NCBI GenBank assembly: GCA_017455945.1
Contig: JAFTLM010000248.1
Coordinates: 1-12,121 of the forward strand
Reading direction: 5' to 3'
Length of the DNA: 12,121 nt
From: Clostridia bacterium
GTDB taxonomy: Bacteria; Bacillota; Clostridia; Oscillospirales; CAG-272
The translations under genes and the position numbers were made by a program. The notes under the pieces were generated by a model. That model did no database searches and had not been told where the DNA came from. It saw only the letters and a list, made by a program, of their open reading frames with translations. Positions 1 through 7,980 of the stretch are shown here, one piece after another (position 1 is the first letter of the stretch; each line of letters begins with the position of its first letter).

Positions 1-1026
1 GGCATTGAAGTTTACGCCTATACTCTTGAAAACAAGAATGGGATGAGCGTAAAGATTCTCGATCGCGGAGGAGTTATAAATCAGATAAACGTGCCCGATA
101 AAGAAGGAAGGTTTACAGACGTTATCGGCGGATACGACAACATTGATTACTATGCAAAAGCTTCCGGATATCAGGGTGCGCTTATCGGCCGTTTTGGAAA
201 CAGAATTGCGGGCGGTAAATTTACACTTGGCGGAAAAGAATATACACTCTTTTGCAACAATAACGCAGTAAATCACCTTCACGGCGGTAAAGAAGGTTTT
301 GATAAGAAGATTTGGAAAGCTACTGCCATTGACGGCGATTCTCCTGCTTTGGAGCTTGAGTATGTGTCTCCCGATGGCGAAGAGGGATATCCCGGCACGC
401 TTTCTCTTAAGGTAACTTATACACTTACAGCAGACAATGCACTGTCTATAAGATATCAGGCAACAACCGATAAGAAAACCATTCTCAATCTTACTAACCA
501 CGCATACTTCAACCTTGCGGGATATGCAAACGGTGACGTAAAGGGACATTATTTGCAGATGGACGCTGAGTCCTACATAAAGACCGATAAGCTTCTCATT
601 CCCACAGGTGAAATAGCTCCCGTTGACGGAACTCCGTTCGATTTCAGAGGCGGTAAATTGGTAGGAGACGAGATAAATGCCGACAATGCAGACCTCAAAA
701 TTGCAGGCGGTTACGACCATTGCTTTAACTTCACGGGCGGTGAAAGCAAAGAACCCGTTCTCCGTGCAACCCTTAAAGATCCCAAATCAGGAAGAGTTAT
801 GAAAATGTATACTAATCAGCCCTGCGTTCAGCTCTATACAGGCAATTTTCTTGAGGATGACGGTTTTCCTTTTAAGGGCGGTTGTATAAAGAAAAAGCAG
901 ATGGCTCTTTGTCTTGAGACACAGCATATGCCCGATGCTATCAATCATCCCAATTTTACAGACGTAACTCTTGATGTTGGCGAAACCTACGACTATACCA
1001 CAATCTACGCCTTCTCGGCTGAATAA
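1..1026 (+). CDS. galM: Aldose 1-epimerase (mutarotase), 5' end cut by window
   Basis: Interconverts the alpha and beta anomers of aldoses such as galactose and glucose in the cytoplasm. The frame is open from base 1 (GIEVYAYTLENKNG precedes the first ATG at 43). This matches the usual N-terminus of the family, so the true start lies upstream of the window and 341 codons are visible. Family hallmarks are present: GRFGNRIAGGKF, then NHLHGG, then NLTNHAYFNLAG with the catalytic-type His at visible residue 167, then GYDHCF, and finally LETQHMPDAINHPNF with the catalytic-type Glu at about residue 306. The C-terminus is complete and the stop is followed at once by a strong hairpin terminator, so this is the last gene of its transcript. 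Assignment to the GalM family is firm; the preferred sugar cannot be read from the sequence. Confidence 0.95.
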   Translation, partial: GIEVYAYTLENKNGMSVKILDRGGVINQINVPDKEGRFTDVIGGYDNIDYYAKASGYQGALIGRFGNRIAGGKFTLGGKEYTLFCNNNAVNHLHGGKEGFDKKIWKATAIDGDSPALELEYVSPDGEEGYPGTLSLKVTYTLTADNALSIRYQATTDKKTILNLTNHAYFNLAGYANGDVKGHYLQMDAESYIKTDKLLIPTGEIAPVDGTPFDFRGGKLVGDEINADNADLKIAGGYDHCFNFTGGESKEPVLRATLKDPKSGRVMKMYTNQPCVQLYTGNFLEDDGFPFKGGCIKKKQMALCLETQHMPDAINHPNFTDVTLDVGETYDYTTIYAFSAE

Positions 1027-1032
1027 AACAGG

Positions 1033-1066
1033 AACAAAAGGGATGCTATAGCATCCCTTTTGTTTT
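1033..1066 (+). terminator. Rho-independent terminator after galM
   Basis: A near-perfect dyad: the arm AACAAAAGGGATGC pairs with GCATCCCTTTTGTT around a TATA loop, followed by a short T run (TTTTG). It starts 6 bases after the galM stop. The A-rich left and T-rich right flanks mean it could also work in reverse, but no minus-strand gene approaches from the right. Confidence 0.9.
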
Positions 1067-1165
1067 GCCGTGATTTAATGTGATTTTATCAATGCGTGAA
1101 GACATTTTTAAACATATTGCTGTTTGTTTAGTCATATACTTTACCAAAAACAGAAAGGTAAAGCT

Positions 1166-2338
1166 ATGAAAAACATCAGATTGAAAATTTTATTGTTTAT
1201 TATGATTTTTGCCCTTGTTTGGGGAAGTGTGGGCATTTCTGCCTCCGAAATGTCAACAGGCGTAATAGACGCCGATGCCGCACTTGACCTCGACTGCAAA
1301 AGTGCCATACTTATGGAAGCGTCTACGGGAAAGGTGTTGTATGAACAGAACGCCGACGAGCCGCTTCCGCCTGCTTCCGTGACAAAAATTATGACTCTTC
1401 TTATCGTAATGGAAGCGATAGATTCAGGAGCATTGAAGCTTGACGAGCAAGTGAGTGTCAGTGCAAACGCCGCATCTATGGGCGGTTCACAGATATTTCT
1501 TGAGGAAGGCGAGACTATGAGCGTGGAGGATATGCTGAAGAGTGTAATAATATCTTCTGCAAACGATGCCGCTGTCGCTCTTGCTGAGCACGTTGCGGGA
1601 AGCGAGGAGGCTTTTGTGCAGAAAATGAACGCAAGGGCTGCCGAGCTTGGAATGAAAAATACTTGGTTCGAAAATACCAATGGGCTTGATGACACGGTTA
1701 CAAAGCATCTGACCTCTGCCAGAGATATTGCACTTATGTCGCGCGAGCTTATTAAACACAAGAAGATACTTGAATACAGCGCTATATGGATGGATACCAT
1801 AAGAAACGGAGAATTTGGATTAACCAACACTAACAGACTTGTTCGTTTTTATAATGGTGCTACGGGCTTGAAAACAGGTTCGACAGCTAAAGCTAAGTTT
1901 TGTGTAAGTGCGACTGCAAAACGCGGCAATATGCACCTTATCTGTGTGATAATGGGGGCGGAAACAAGAGATGAACGCAACGCAACGGCTGCTAAGCTGC
2001 TTGATTACGGTTTTGCCAATTATGCGCTTTATACCGCCGAGGGGAAAAAGCTGAATGAGCTGAAAGTTACAGGAGGTGTGGAAAACTCCTGCGGAGTTTC
2101 TTATCCGGAATTCAATGCCGTGGTAAATAAAGGCGAAGAAGGTAAAATAACAGCTTCGTTAGAGCTTGTGCCAAGCTTAAAAGCACCTGTGAAAATCGGT
2201 GATGTTGCAGGAAAAGTTGTGTATAAAAAAGGTGAAAACGTAGTTGGAGAAATCGAGATAACGGCTACAGAAAATATAAACAAAATCAAATTTACCGACA
2301 TTTTGACCAGATTTTTCGCCAAAATATTAATAAAATGA
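1166..2338 (+). CDS. D-alanyl-D-alanine carboxypeptidase (PBP5/DacF type)
   Basis: Serine-type D,D-carboxypeptidase that trims the terminal D-Ala from peptidoglycan stem peptides outside the membrane. The ATG at 1166 is chosen over the in-frame upstream ATG at 1124 because it follows AGAAAGG at a good distance and gives a clean signal peptide: MKNIRLK, then a hydrophobic stretch to about residue 20, with likely cleavage near SAS-E at 26-28. The 390-aa product has the three penicillin-binding motifs: SVTK (Ser71 nucleophile, Lys74), SAN (131-133) and KTG (236-238). A PBP5_C-like beta domain follows (about 265-360). The last 15 residues (FTDILTRFFAKILIK) look amphipathic, fitting the membrane anchor of this family. 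A TATACT at 1135-1140 could be a -10 box, but no matching -35 is seen. No clear terminator follows. Confidence 0.95.
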   Translation: MKNIRLKILLFIMIFALVWGSVGISASEMSTGVIDADAALDLDCKSAILMEASTGKVLYEQNADEPLPPASVTKIMTLLIVMEAIDSGALKLDEQVSVSANAASMGGSQIFLEEGETMSVEDMLKSVIISSANDAAVALAEHVAGSEEAFVQKMNARAAELGMKNTWFENTNGLDDTVTKHLTSARDIALMSRELIKHKKILEYSAIWMDTIRNGEFGLTNTNRLVRFYNGATGLKTGSTAKAKFCVSATAKRGNMHLICVIMGAETRDERNATAAKLLDYGFANYALYTAEGKKLNELKVTGGVENSCGVSYPEFNAVVNKGEEGKITASLELVPSLKAPVKIGDVAGKVVYKKGENVVGEIEITATENINKIKFTDILTRFFAKILIK

Positions 2339-2367
2339 AAAAAAGATAAAAAAATTTCAAAAATCTA

Positions 2368-2396
2368 TTGAAAAAAATCGGAAAATGTAGTAATAT
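2368..2396 (+). promoter_or_regulatory. Sigma-A promoter of pgi
   Basis: TTGAAA (2368-2373), 17-bp spacer, TAATAT (2391-2396), preceded by A-rich tracts that resemble an UP element. The predicted start is near 2403, leaving a leader of about 25 bases that contains the ribosome site AGAGG at 2416-2420. This gives pgi its own promoter although no terminator separates it from the carboxypeptidase gene. Confidence 0.75.
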
Positions 2397-2427
2397 ATAG
2401 GTTGATTAAATTTGAAGAGGTATAGCT

Positions 2428-3765
2428 ATGTCAGTACAACTTAATGAAAACTACGTAAATGGATTTATATCCGATGCTGAAGTGAAAAATATTCAGCCTA
2501 TGATTACTACAGCGCATAATCTTCTGCGCACAAAAACAGGTCCCGGTAACGATTTCCTCGGCTGGGTAACTCTTCCTTTCGATTACGATAAGGCAGAATT
2601 TGAGGCTATTAAGGAAAGCGCCGAAAAGATCAAGAAAAATTGTGACGTGTTTATTGTTATCGGTATCGGCGGTTCGTATCTCGGTGCCCGTGCGGCTATC
2701 GAGTTTGTAAAATCTCCCGTATACAATAATATGAAAAAAGATACTCCCGACATTTATTTTTCGGGTTGCAATATCAGTGCGGAAGCACTTTCTGAATTGC
2801 TTGCTATCTGCGAGGGCAAGGACGTTTGTATAAACGTTATATCCAAGTCCGGTACCACCACAGAGCCCGCCGTTGCTTTCAGAGTGTTCAGAGCACTTCT
2901 TGAAAAGAAATACGGCGTAGAGGGGGCAAGAGAGAGAATTTTCGTTACCACCGATAAGGCACGCGGAACTCTTAAAAAGTTCTCCGACGAAAAGGGTTAT
3001 CAGACCTTTGTTGTTCCCGATGACGTGGGAGGACGCTTCTCGGTTCTTACAGCCGTAGGACTTCTTCCGATCGCTGTTGCGGGAATTGACATTGACGCAC
3101 TTATGAAGGGCGCTCAGGATGCCGCAAATGCATACACCGACGACGATATTTCCAAGAACGATTGCTATAAGTACGCGGCACTTCGTAATATTCTTTACCG
3201 CAAGGGCAAGACTACCGAGATCCTTGTTGGTTATGAGCCTTCCAATCAGCTCTTTAACGAGTGGTGGAAACAGCTCTACGGAGAGAGCGAAGGAAAAGAC
3301 CAGAGAGGTATATATCCCTCGTCTGTAATTTTCTCTACCGACCTCCATTCTCTCGGTCAGTATATCCAGGACGGTATGCGTAACATTTTTGAAACCGTTC
3401 TCAACGTGGAGAAAACCGGATTTGAGCTTGAGATTCCTTATGACGAAGCTAATGTTGACGGTCTCAACTTCCTTGCGGGCATGGACCTTAATAAGGTGAA
3501 TAAGACGGCAATGCAGGGAACTCTCCTTGCTCACGTGGACGGCGGTGTTCCCAATATCGTTATAAACGTAGAGGATAAGAGTGCTCACTCGCTTGGTTAT
3601 CTCATTTACTTCTTTGAGCTTGCCTGTGCGATTTCGGGTTATGTTCTCGGAGTAAATCCCTTTGACCAGCCCGGTGTTGAAGCCTATAAGAAGAATATGT
3701 TTGCACTTCTCGGAAAGCCCGGATATGAGGCAGAGAAAGCTGAACTCGAAAAACGCATAAAATAA
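2428..3765 (+). CDS. pgi: Glucose-6-phosphate isomerase
   Basis: Interconverts glucose 6-phosphate and fructose 6-phosphate in glycolysis and gluconeogenesis; cytoplasmic. At 445 aa it has the short Bacillota-type length (about 450 aa) rather than the 550-aa proteobacterial form. Seen in order: the SIS-domain glycine-rich segment VIGIGGSYLGARAA (77-90); the phosphate-binding SKSGTTTEPA (139-148); signature 1 DVGGRFSVLTAVGLLP (199-214); the active-site segment GESEGKDQRG with Glu288; and signature 2 DQPGVEAYK (413-421), which ends in the catalytic-type lysine. The start ATG has AGAGG seven bases upstream and its own promoter. Codon use is like the neighbours. No defect is seen. Confidence 0.98.
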   Translation: MSVQLNENYVNGFISDAEVKNIQPMITTAHNLLRTKTGPGNDFLGWVTLPFDYDKAEFEAIKESAEKIKKNCDVFIVIGIGGSYLGARAAIEFVKSPVYNNMKKDTPDIYFSGCNISAEALSELLAICEGKDVCINVISKSGTTTEPAVAFRVFRALLEKKYGVEGARERIFVTTDKARGTLKKFSDEKGYQTFVVPDDVGGRFSVLTAVGLLPIAVAGIDIDALMKGAQDAANAYTDDDISKNDCYKYAALRNILYRKGKTTEILVGYEPSNQLFNEWWKQLYGESEGKDQRGIYPSSVIFSTDLHSLGQYIQDGMRNIFETVLNVEKTGFELEIPYDEANVDGLNFLAGMDLNKVNKTAMQGTLLAHVDGGVPNIVINVEDKSAHSLGYLIYFFELACAISGYVLGVNPFDQPGVEAYKKNMFALLGKPGYEAEKAELEKRIK

Positions 3766-3799
3766 TCGAGAAATTTTTAAGATTTTTTCATAAAAGGTC

Positions 3800-3828
3800 T
3801 TGATTTTTCGTGCGATTTATTGTATAAT
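3800..3828 (+). promoter_or_regulatory. Sigma-A promoter of the small P-loop gene
   Basis: TTGATT (3800-3805), 17-bp spacer, perfect TATAAT (3823-3828). The predicted start is near 3835, giving a leader of about 44 bases with GGAGG at 3864-3868. The box lies entirely in the pgi-to-P-loop gap. Confidence 0.8.
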
Positions 3829-3878
3829 AAAACCAAACCACCATTCGGTTGATAAAAAATAACGGAGGTATCCCCAAT

Positions 3879-4289
3879 ATGTTGAAATTGATTATCGGAG
3901 TTAAAGGGACTGGAAAGACAAAAACACTTATTAGCATGGTTAACGAGGCTGTTGACGCTTCGCACGGCGATGTTGTATGTATAGAAAAGGGAACCAAGCT
4001 CCGCTTTGATATAAAGTATCAGGCAAGATTGATAAATACAGATGAGTATTACATTGAGGACGCACATTCTTTGGCAGGTTTCATTGCCGGAATTCTTGCG
4101 AGCAACCACGATGTAACAGAGCTTTTCGTTGACTCTGCACTTAAGATCTGCAACAACAACGTAGCAGAGTTTGAGCAGCTTGTTGAGAAGATCGATAAGC
4201 TTACAGCAGATACAAATACAAAGGTTGTATTTACTGTTTCTCTTCCTGTTGAGGAAGCTACAGCAACACTCCTTAAATATGTTGACTAA
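3879..4289 (+). CDS. Small stand-alone P-loop NTPase-like protein, function unknown
   Basis: Start ATG at 3879 is preferred over an in-frame TTG at 3849 because GGAGG (3864-3868) sits ten bases upstream and the product then begins directly with the first beta strand. The 136-aa protein shows a Walker A motif GVKGTGKT (residues 7-14; Lys13, Thr14). It also has a second strand DVVCIEKG (31-38), a Walker B-like strand ending in Asp (ELFVDS, Asp85), and a final strand KVVFTVSLP (115-123) placed like a sensor strand. This is about the smallest complete P-loop core, with no extra domain, signal peptide or membrane segment. It has its own promoter and terminator, so it is probably transcribed alone. 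Similar short proteins in Clostridia are, as I recall, annotated only as hypothetical or ATP-binding; I do not assign a function. Confidence 0.85.
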   Translation: MLKLIIGVKGTGKTKTLISMVNEAVDASHGDVVCIEKGTKLRFDIKYQARLINTDEYYIEDAHSLAGFIAGILASNHDVTELFVDSALKICNNNVAEFEQLVEKIDKLTADTNTKVVFTVSLPVEEATATLLKYVD

Positions 4290-4307
4290 TCAGATTTAAT
4301 TACTTAT

Positions 4308-4336
4308 AACCTCCCCTATTTAGTGGGGAGGTTTTG
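4308..4336 (+). terminator. Rho-independent terminator after the P-loop gene
   Basis: AACCTCCCC (4308-4316) pairs with GGGGAGGTT (4325-4333) around an 8-base loop and runs into TTTT. It ends the single-gene transcript of the P-loop protein and insulates the glycosidase operon downstream. Confidence 0.92.
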
Positions 4337-4341
4337 TTATT

Positions 4342-4370
4342 TTGAAATCAAATAAAAAGGTCAATATAGT
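4342..4370 (+). promoter_or_regulatory. Candidate promoter of the glycosidase operon
   Basis: TTGAAA (4342-4347), 17-bp spacer, TATAGT (4365-4370). The predicted start near 4377 would leave a leader of about 100 bases. A second -10-like TAATAT lies at 4428-4433 but has no fitting -35, so it would need an activator. Which one is used cannot be decided from sequence; both overlap the direct repeats listed separately. Confidence 0.5.
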
Positions 4371-4448
4371 GCAAATTTATGTCAATATAGAGGTTGCAAA
4401 AAAGCTAAAAAACGTTTAAAATATTTGTAATATAGGTGTTGCAAAAAA
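4360..4448 (+). repeat. Direct repeats upstream of the glycosidase operon, likely regulator sites
   Basis: GTCAATATAG occurs at 4360-4369 and again at 4381-4390, exactly 21 bp apart (two helical turns). The second copy extends to AATATAGAGGTTGCAAAAAA (4384-4403), which recurs as AATATAGGTGTTGCAAAAAA (4429-4448) with 18 of 20 bases identical. The first copy is a shortened form in which AATATAG is followed directly by TGCAAA. Direct repeats two turns apart are typical of AraC-family binding sites, and an AraC-family gene lies at 11146; that link is inference. Confidence 0.6.
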
Positions 4449-4477
4449 CATCAAGCCGTTAGAAAAGGGGAAATCTT

Positions 4478-6364
4478 ATGTATAAATTATCTGTTCCTAT
4501 ATCAATGCATACGCTGAACGATAAAAGCATTTTTGAATATATCGAGCTTGCAAAGAAATGCAAAGCAGACAGAATTTTTATCTGCGGTCAAAAAAACTTT
4601 TATGAAAAAGACAGCGATGTTTTTACAAAACCTGAAAAATTTAAAAAGAATATCTCAATTTTCCGTGAAAACGGATTTGAGGTGGGTGTGTGGGTTACAG
4701 GCTTTGGACACGGCGCACCGCTTTCACACCAAACAGATGCTATGGAGTCAGCGTACACGCAAATTGAAGGTATAAATGGGGAGGTTGGCCGTTATGCCAA
4801 CTGTCCTCTTGACCCAAACTTTGTCGAAGCATATGCGGATGGAATAAAGAGAATTGCTGAATTGAATCCCGATATTATTATGATTGACGATGACTTTAGA
4901 ATGAATGTGCGTCAGGGTTATTATTTCGGTTGTTTCTGCCCCAGACATATGAAAGAATACTACAAAAGGCTTGGAGAGGAGACTCCGAGAGATCAGCTTG
5001 AATCCCTTATGTTTACGGGTGGAAAAAACAAGTACCGTTCTACTTATTTTGAACTTACGGGTGAGGTCTTGCTTAATTTTGCGAAAAAAATGCGAGCGAC
5101 TATTGATTCGGTAGATCCAAGTATTCGTCTTGGAATGTGCGGAACTAACGAAAATTGGGATTTTTGCGGTACTGACATGATAGAACTTGCAAAAGCTTTT
5201 GCAGGGAACACAGCTCCATTTGCAAGAACCACAGGAGCTCCTTATTGGCGCGATAATATTATTCACGTTATAGAGGCGTCAAGGCAGCAGTTTGCGTGGG
5301 CTAAAGGAACAGAAGTGGAAATGTTTACAGAGGGAGATACTTACCCCAGACCCAGATATAACGTGCCTTCTAAATTGCTTGAGCTTTTTGATTTGACGTT
5401 GTACGCTGACGGCACTTCGGACGGTCAGTTGGCTTACGTCTTTGACTATACTTACCGTCCCGAATATGAAATGGGCTATGTTGATAGATACATACGAAAC
5501 GAGCCCATACGAAACGCAACCAAAGAAATATTTGAAGGTAAAAAAGCAGTGGGCGTTGAGGTCTTTAACTGTTACCACAAGGCTGAAAATTTTGTTTTAT
5601 CAAAGAAAATTGACAAAATAGCCGATAAACTTGTACACGCAATTGTTCCACCGTCCAGAACGTTAATATGCGGAAACAGCATTCCCACCGCGTTTGAAGA
5701 GTGCGGATATCCCGTGCTTGTCATAGGTGAAAACGCAAGGTATATTGAACGCAAAAAGCTCAAAAACGGAGCAATACTCGACATAAGAGCAGCCGAAATA
5801 CTTAAATCTCGCGGAATTGATGTTGGACTTATATCATCTGTCAAGAAAGACTATTCTCAAGAATATTTTGTAGCTTCGGACGAAACGGTTATAGGAATTT
5901 CAACGTACGGGCAAACTGCGCTTGAGTGTGATAGCAGCACTCAAATATACAGCCGATATCTGCCCGATAATACTACCGCTTCATATACTTATGAAAACAG
6001 CAATGGCGAGCGTTTTTACGTTCTGGGATACGACCATTTTCTTTCGACTGAAAACGTAAACTACATGAATAATTATCACCGCCAAAGCGACTTGGTCCGA
6101 GCAATCGAGTGGCTTTGCGGCAAAAAGCTTCCCGCAGTCGCGTTTAAGCATCCAAGACTTTATATTCTTGCCTCAAAAAATGAAAATGGAATGGCAGTTT
6201 CTCTTTCAAACGTATTTCTTGACGATATATACGATTGTGAAATTCAGCTTGATAAAGAGTACTCGAAAATAAAATTTGTAAATTGCTCGGGTAAACTGGT
6301 AAATGACAAGGTTTATATCTCATGGATTGCCCCATATGGCTTTGCCGCCTTTGAAGTTAAATGA
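4478..6364 (+). CDS. TIM-barrel glycosidase-like protein, GH42-like architecture, family uncertain
   Basis: A 628-aa protein with no signal peptide, first gene of a three-gene glycosidase operon (ATG preceded by AAAAGGGG). Residues 1 to about 350 read as a TIM barrel: IFICGQ and EVGVWVTGFGHG strands, then DIIMIDDDFRM (Asp137-139), the Cys/His-rich YYFGCFCPRHMKEYY (148-162), RLGMCG (217-222) and EVEMFTEGDTYPRPRYN (279-295). Glu285 ends a strand, as the nucleophile does in clan GH-A enzymes, so it is a candidate catalytic residue. Residues about 355-460 resemble the class I glutamine-amidotransferase-like fold found after the barrel in GH42 enzymes (LICGNS, VLVIGENA, ILKSRGIDVGLISS). A small C-terminal beta domain follows (about 555-628). 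I cannot assign a family or substrate. Neighbours argue for a role in breaking down imported oligosaccharides in the cytoplasm. Confidence 0.85.
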   Translation: MYKLSVPISMHTLNDKSIFEYIELAKKCKADRIFICGQKNFYEKDSDVFTKPEKFKKNISIFRENGFEVGVWVTGFGHGAPLSHQTDAMESAYTQIEGINGEVGRYANCPLDPNFVEAYADGIKRIAELNPDIIMIDDDFRMNVRQGYYFGCFCPRHMKEYYKRLGEETPRDQLESLMFTGGKNKYRSTYFELTGEVLLNFAKKMRATIDSVDPSIRLGMCGTNENWDFCGTDMIELAKAFAGNTAPFARTTGAPYWRDNIIHVIEASRQQFAWAKGTEVEMFTEGDTYPRPRYNVPSKLLELFDLTLYADGTSDGQLAYVFDYTYRPEYEMGYVDRYIRNEPIRNATKEIFEGKKAVGVEVFNCYHKAENFVLSKKIDKIADKLVHAIVPPSRTLICGNSIPTAFEECGYPVLVIGENARYIERKKLKNGAILDIRAAEILKSRGIDVGLISSVKKDYSQEYFVASDETVIGISTYGQTALECDSSTQIYSRYLPDNTTASYTYENSNGERFYVLGYDHFLSTENVNYMNNYHRQSDLVRAIEWLCGKKLPAVAFKHPRLYILASKNENGMAVSLSNVFLDDIYDCEIQLDKEYSKIKFVNCSGKLVNDKVYISWIAPYGFAAFEVK

Positions 6365-6384
6365 AATTAGAAGGAGATAATATC

Positions 6385-7968
6385 ATGAAAAAGCTTACCG
6401 AAATTAAATTTGAAGAGCTTACAACCAAGCAAAAGCTTAGTATGGTACACGCTGCTTATATCAACGGCAAAAGCACCGATGAAGAAAAAGAGTACATATT
6501 TGAGCTTATCAGAAATCGTGCTCTTGGAGCAGTTTGGATTCAATGGGATACAGATGGGGCACAAGAAAATATCAACAAGGTCCGCGAAATTGCCGATTAT
6601 CCTATTCTTATAATAACCGATGCTGAAAGCGGCTTGGGAGAATACCTTGTGGGAAGACACAACGCAATAGGCTGTACGGGCAAAGAGGAATACGCGTACG
6701 CATTCGGAAAAGCAGTGGGCGTTACCGCAGGAAATATGGGGTATAACGTTGTATGCAATCCCGTTCTTGATATAAAAGAAAACGGATGGGTTCGCTCTTA
6801 CGGATCCGATAAATATAAAATCGCAACAATGGCTGCGGCAGAAGCAAAAGGTATGCACGACGGCGGTGTTCTTACCGTAGGTAAACACTATCCCAGCGGA
6901 AGAAATCCCTTTGATACCGACTCGCATATGGCTGAGGCATATGAAGACCAGACCAAAGAAGATTTGGTAGAATATAGCCTTTATGCCTATATTGAGCTTA
7001 TAAAGCAGGGATTGCTTGACGGTCTTATGTCGGGACACCACAGATTTGTAAATATAGATCCCGATTTTCCCGCATCGCTTTCCCAAAAGATGTTAAATAT
7101 CATAAGAGAACAGGGGTTTGACGGTTTCTTTATCACCGATGCGCTTGATATGATGGGCATACGCGCGAAGTATGGAAGAGACGAGTCCAAGGGGCTTTGT
7201 ATTGCCGCAGGAAACGACCTGGCGTTGCCATATAGCAGAGATAATAAATTCAATCAAGAGGCACTTCGCACCTGCTATGAAAAGGGAATCATCACCGATG
7301 AAAGACTTGATGAAGCCGTAAAGCGTGTCCTTGCCGCTCAACATAAGGTTATGCTTCTGGAAGAAACAAGAGTTAGTGAGCTTACCGAAGAGGATATACA
7401 TCTTGTAAAGCACATAAATAAGGATTCAGTTTACGCAAAGTTTGACGAAGGTCTGAGTGCCAATATTTCCCGAGACGGAAAGCACTTCTTTGCGCTTATG
7501 ACAAGAAATGAAGAAAATGTAGGGATGAACGGAGCGGTAGAGGTTGACACTTTTAGTAACGGCTGGCTTTATCCATCAAAGGTCACAGCGAAGATAAAGG
7601 AGCTTTTTCCAAATTCTACAGTTTACGCATTTCACCAGTTCCCCAAGCAGGGGCATAATCTTCATATTTTAAGTGACTCTGTCGGATACGACGACGTTAT
7701 CATGCTTACATTCAGCGAGCCATTGGCTTATACGGGAAGTGAGCATCTTACACGCCGTGTTGAAACTCTTATTGAGGCTATGCAATACACCAACAGAATT
7801 TCCACCCTCGTTCATTTCGGCAATCCTTGTATCCTTGGTAATCTTCCACATATTTCGCGCTATATTCTCGGCGGACTTTCCGAGGAAAGCGTTGAAACCT
7901 GCATTGAGGTTCTCGCGGGAGAGTATGAGGCAAAAGGAGTTTCCACATACGATTTTAGACTTAATTAG
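6385..7968 (+). CDS. GH3 family glycosidase, NagZ-like beta-N-acetylglucosaminidase type
   Basis: Start ATG at 6385 is chosen over an in-frame ATG at 6361 because AAGGAGA (6370-6376) lies between them at the right spacing; the gap to the previous stop is 20 bases. The 527-aa product has a GH3 barrel. KHYP (167-170) and DTDSH (177-181) form the Asp/Ser-His acid/base motif loop of the NagZ-type subgroup. FFITDALDMMGI (248-259) carries the nucleophile Asp252. The C-terminal part (about 365-520, FALMTRNEENVG through VLAGEYEAKG) fits a GH3 alpha/beta sandwich domain. NagZ normally reads KHFPGHG; here PSGRNPF replaces PGHG, so substrate range may differ. The D-H dyad also occurs in GH3 glycoside phosphorylases. 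No signal peptide, so cytoplasmic. The family call is firm; the exact sugar is not. Confidence 0.88.
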   Translation: MKKLTEIKFEELTTKQKLSMVHAAYINGKSTDEEKEYIFELIRNRALGAVWIQWDTDGAQENINKVREIADYPILIITDAESGLGEYLVGRHNAIGCTGKEEYAYAFGKAVGVTAGNMGYNVVCNPVLDIKENGWVRSYGSDKYKIATMAAAEAKGMHDGGVLTVGKHYPSGRNPFDTDSHMAEAYEDQTKEDLVEYSLYAYIELIKQGLLDGLMSGHHRFVNIDPDFPASLSQKMLNIIREQGFDGFFITDALDMMGIRAKYGRDESKGLCIAAGNDLALPYSRDNKFNQEALRTCYEKGIITDERLDEAVKRVLAAQHKVMLLEETRVSELTEEDIHLVKHINKDSVYAKFDEGLSANISRDGKHFFALMTRNEENVGMNGAVEVDTFSNGWLYPSKVTAKIKELFPNSTVYAFHQFPKQGHNLHILSDSVGYDDVIMLTFSEPLAYTGSEHLTRRVETLIEAMQYTNRISTLVHFGNPCILGNLPHISRYILGGLSEESVETCIEVLAGEYEAKGVSTYDFRLN

Positions 7969-7980
7969 GAGAAAAAGTAT

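Noticed and set aside
1124..1165. N-terminal extension of the carboxypeptidase from the ATG at 1124
   Set aside because: It would bury the signal peptide behind 14 polar residues and has no ribosome site; the ATG at 1166 has both.
2431..3588. Long open frame (385 codons) on the minus strand opposite pgi
   Set aside because: It lies wholly inside a clearly functional pgi, has no recognisable motif and no ribosome site; it is a by-product of pgi codon composition.
3766..3799. Terminator directly after pgi
   Set aside because: The T-rich stretches have no convincing GC stem before them, so no terminator is called.
4406..4421. AAACGTTT palindrome as a CcpA cre site
   Set aside because: Only the central 8 bases are symmetric; the flanking TG and CA expected of a cre site are missing.
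5491..5516. CATACGAAACG repeated twice 15 bp apart
   Set aside because: It is inside the coding frame and reflects a local IRN...IRN amino-acid repeat; no sign of a mobile or regulatory element.
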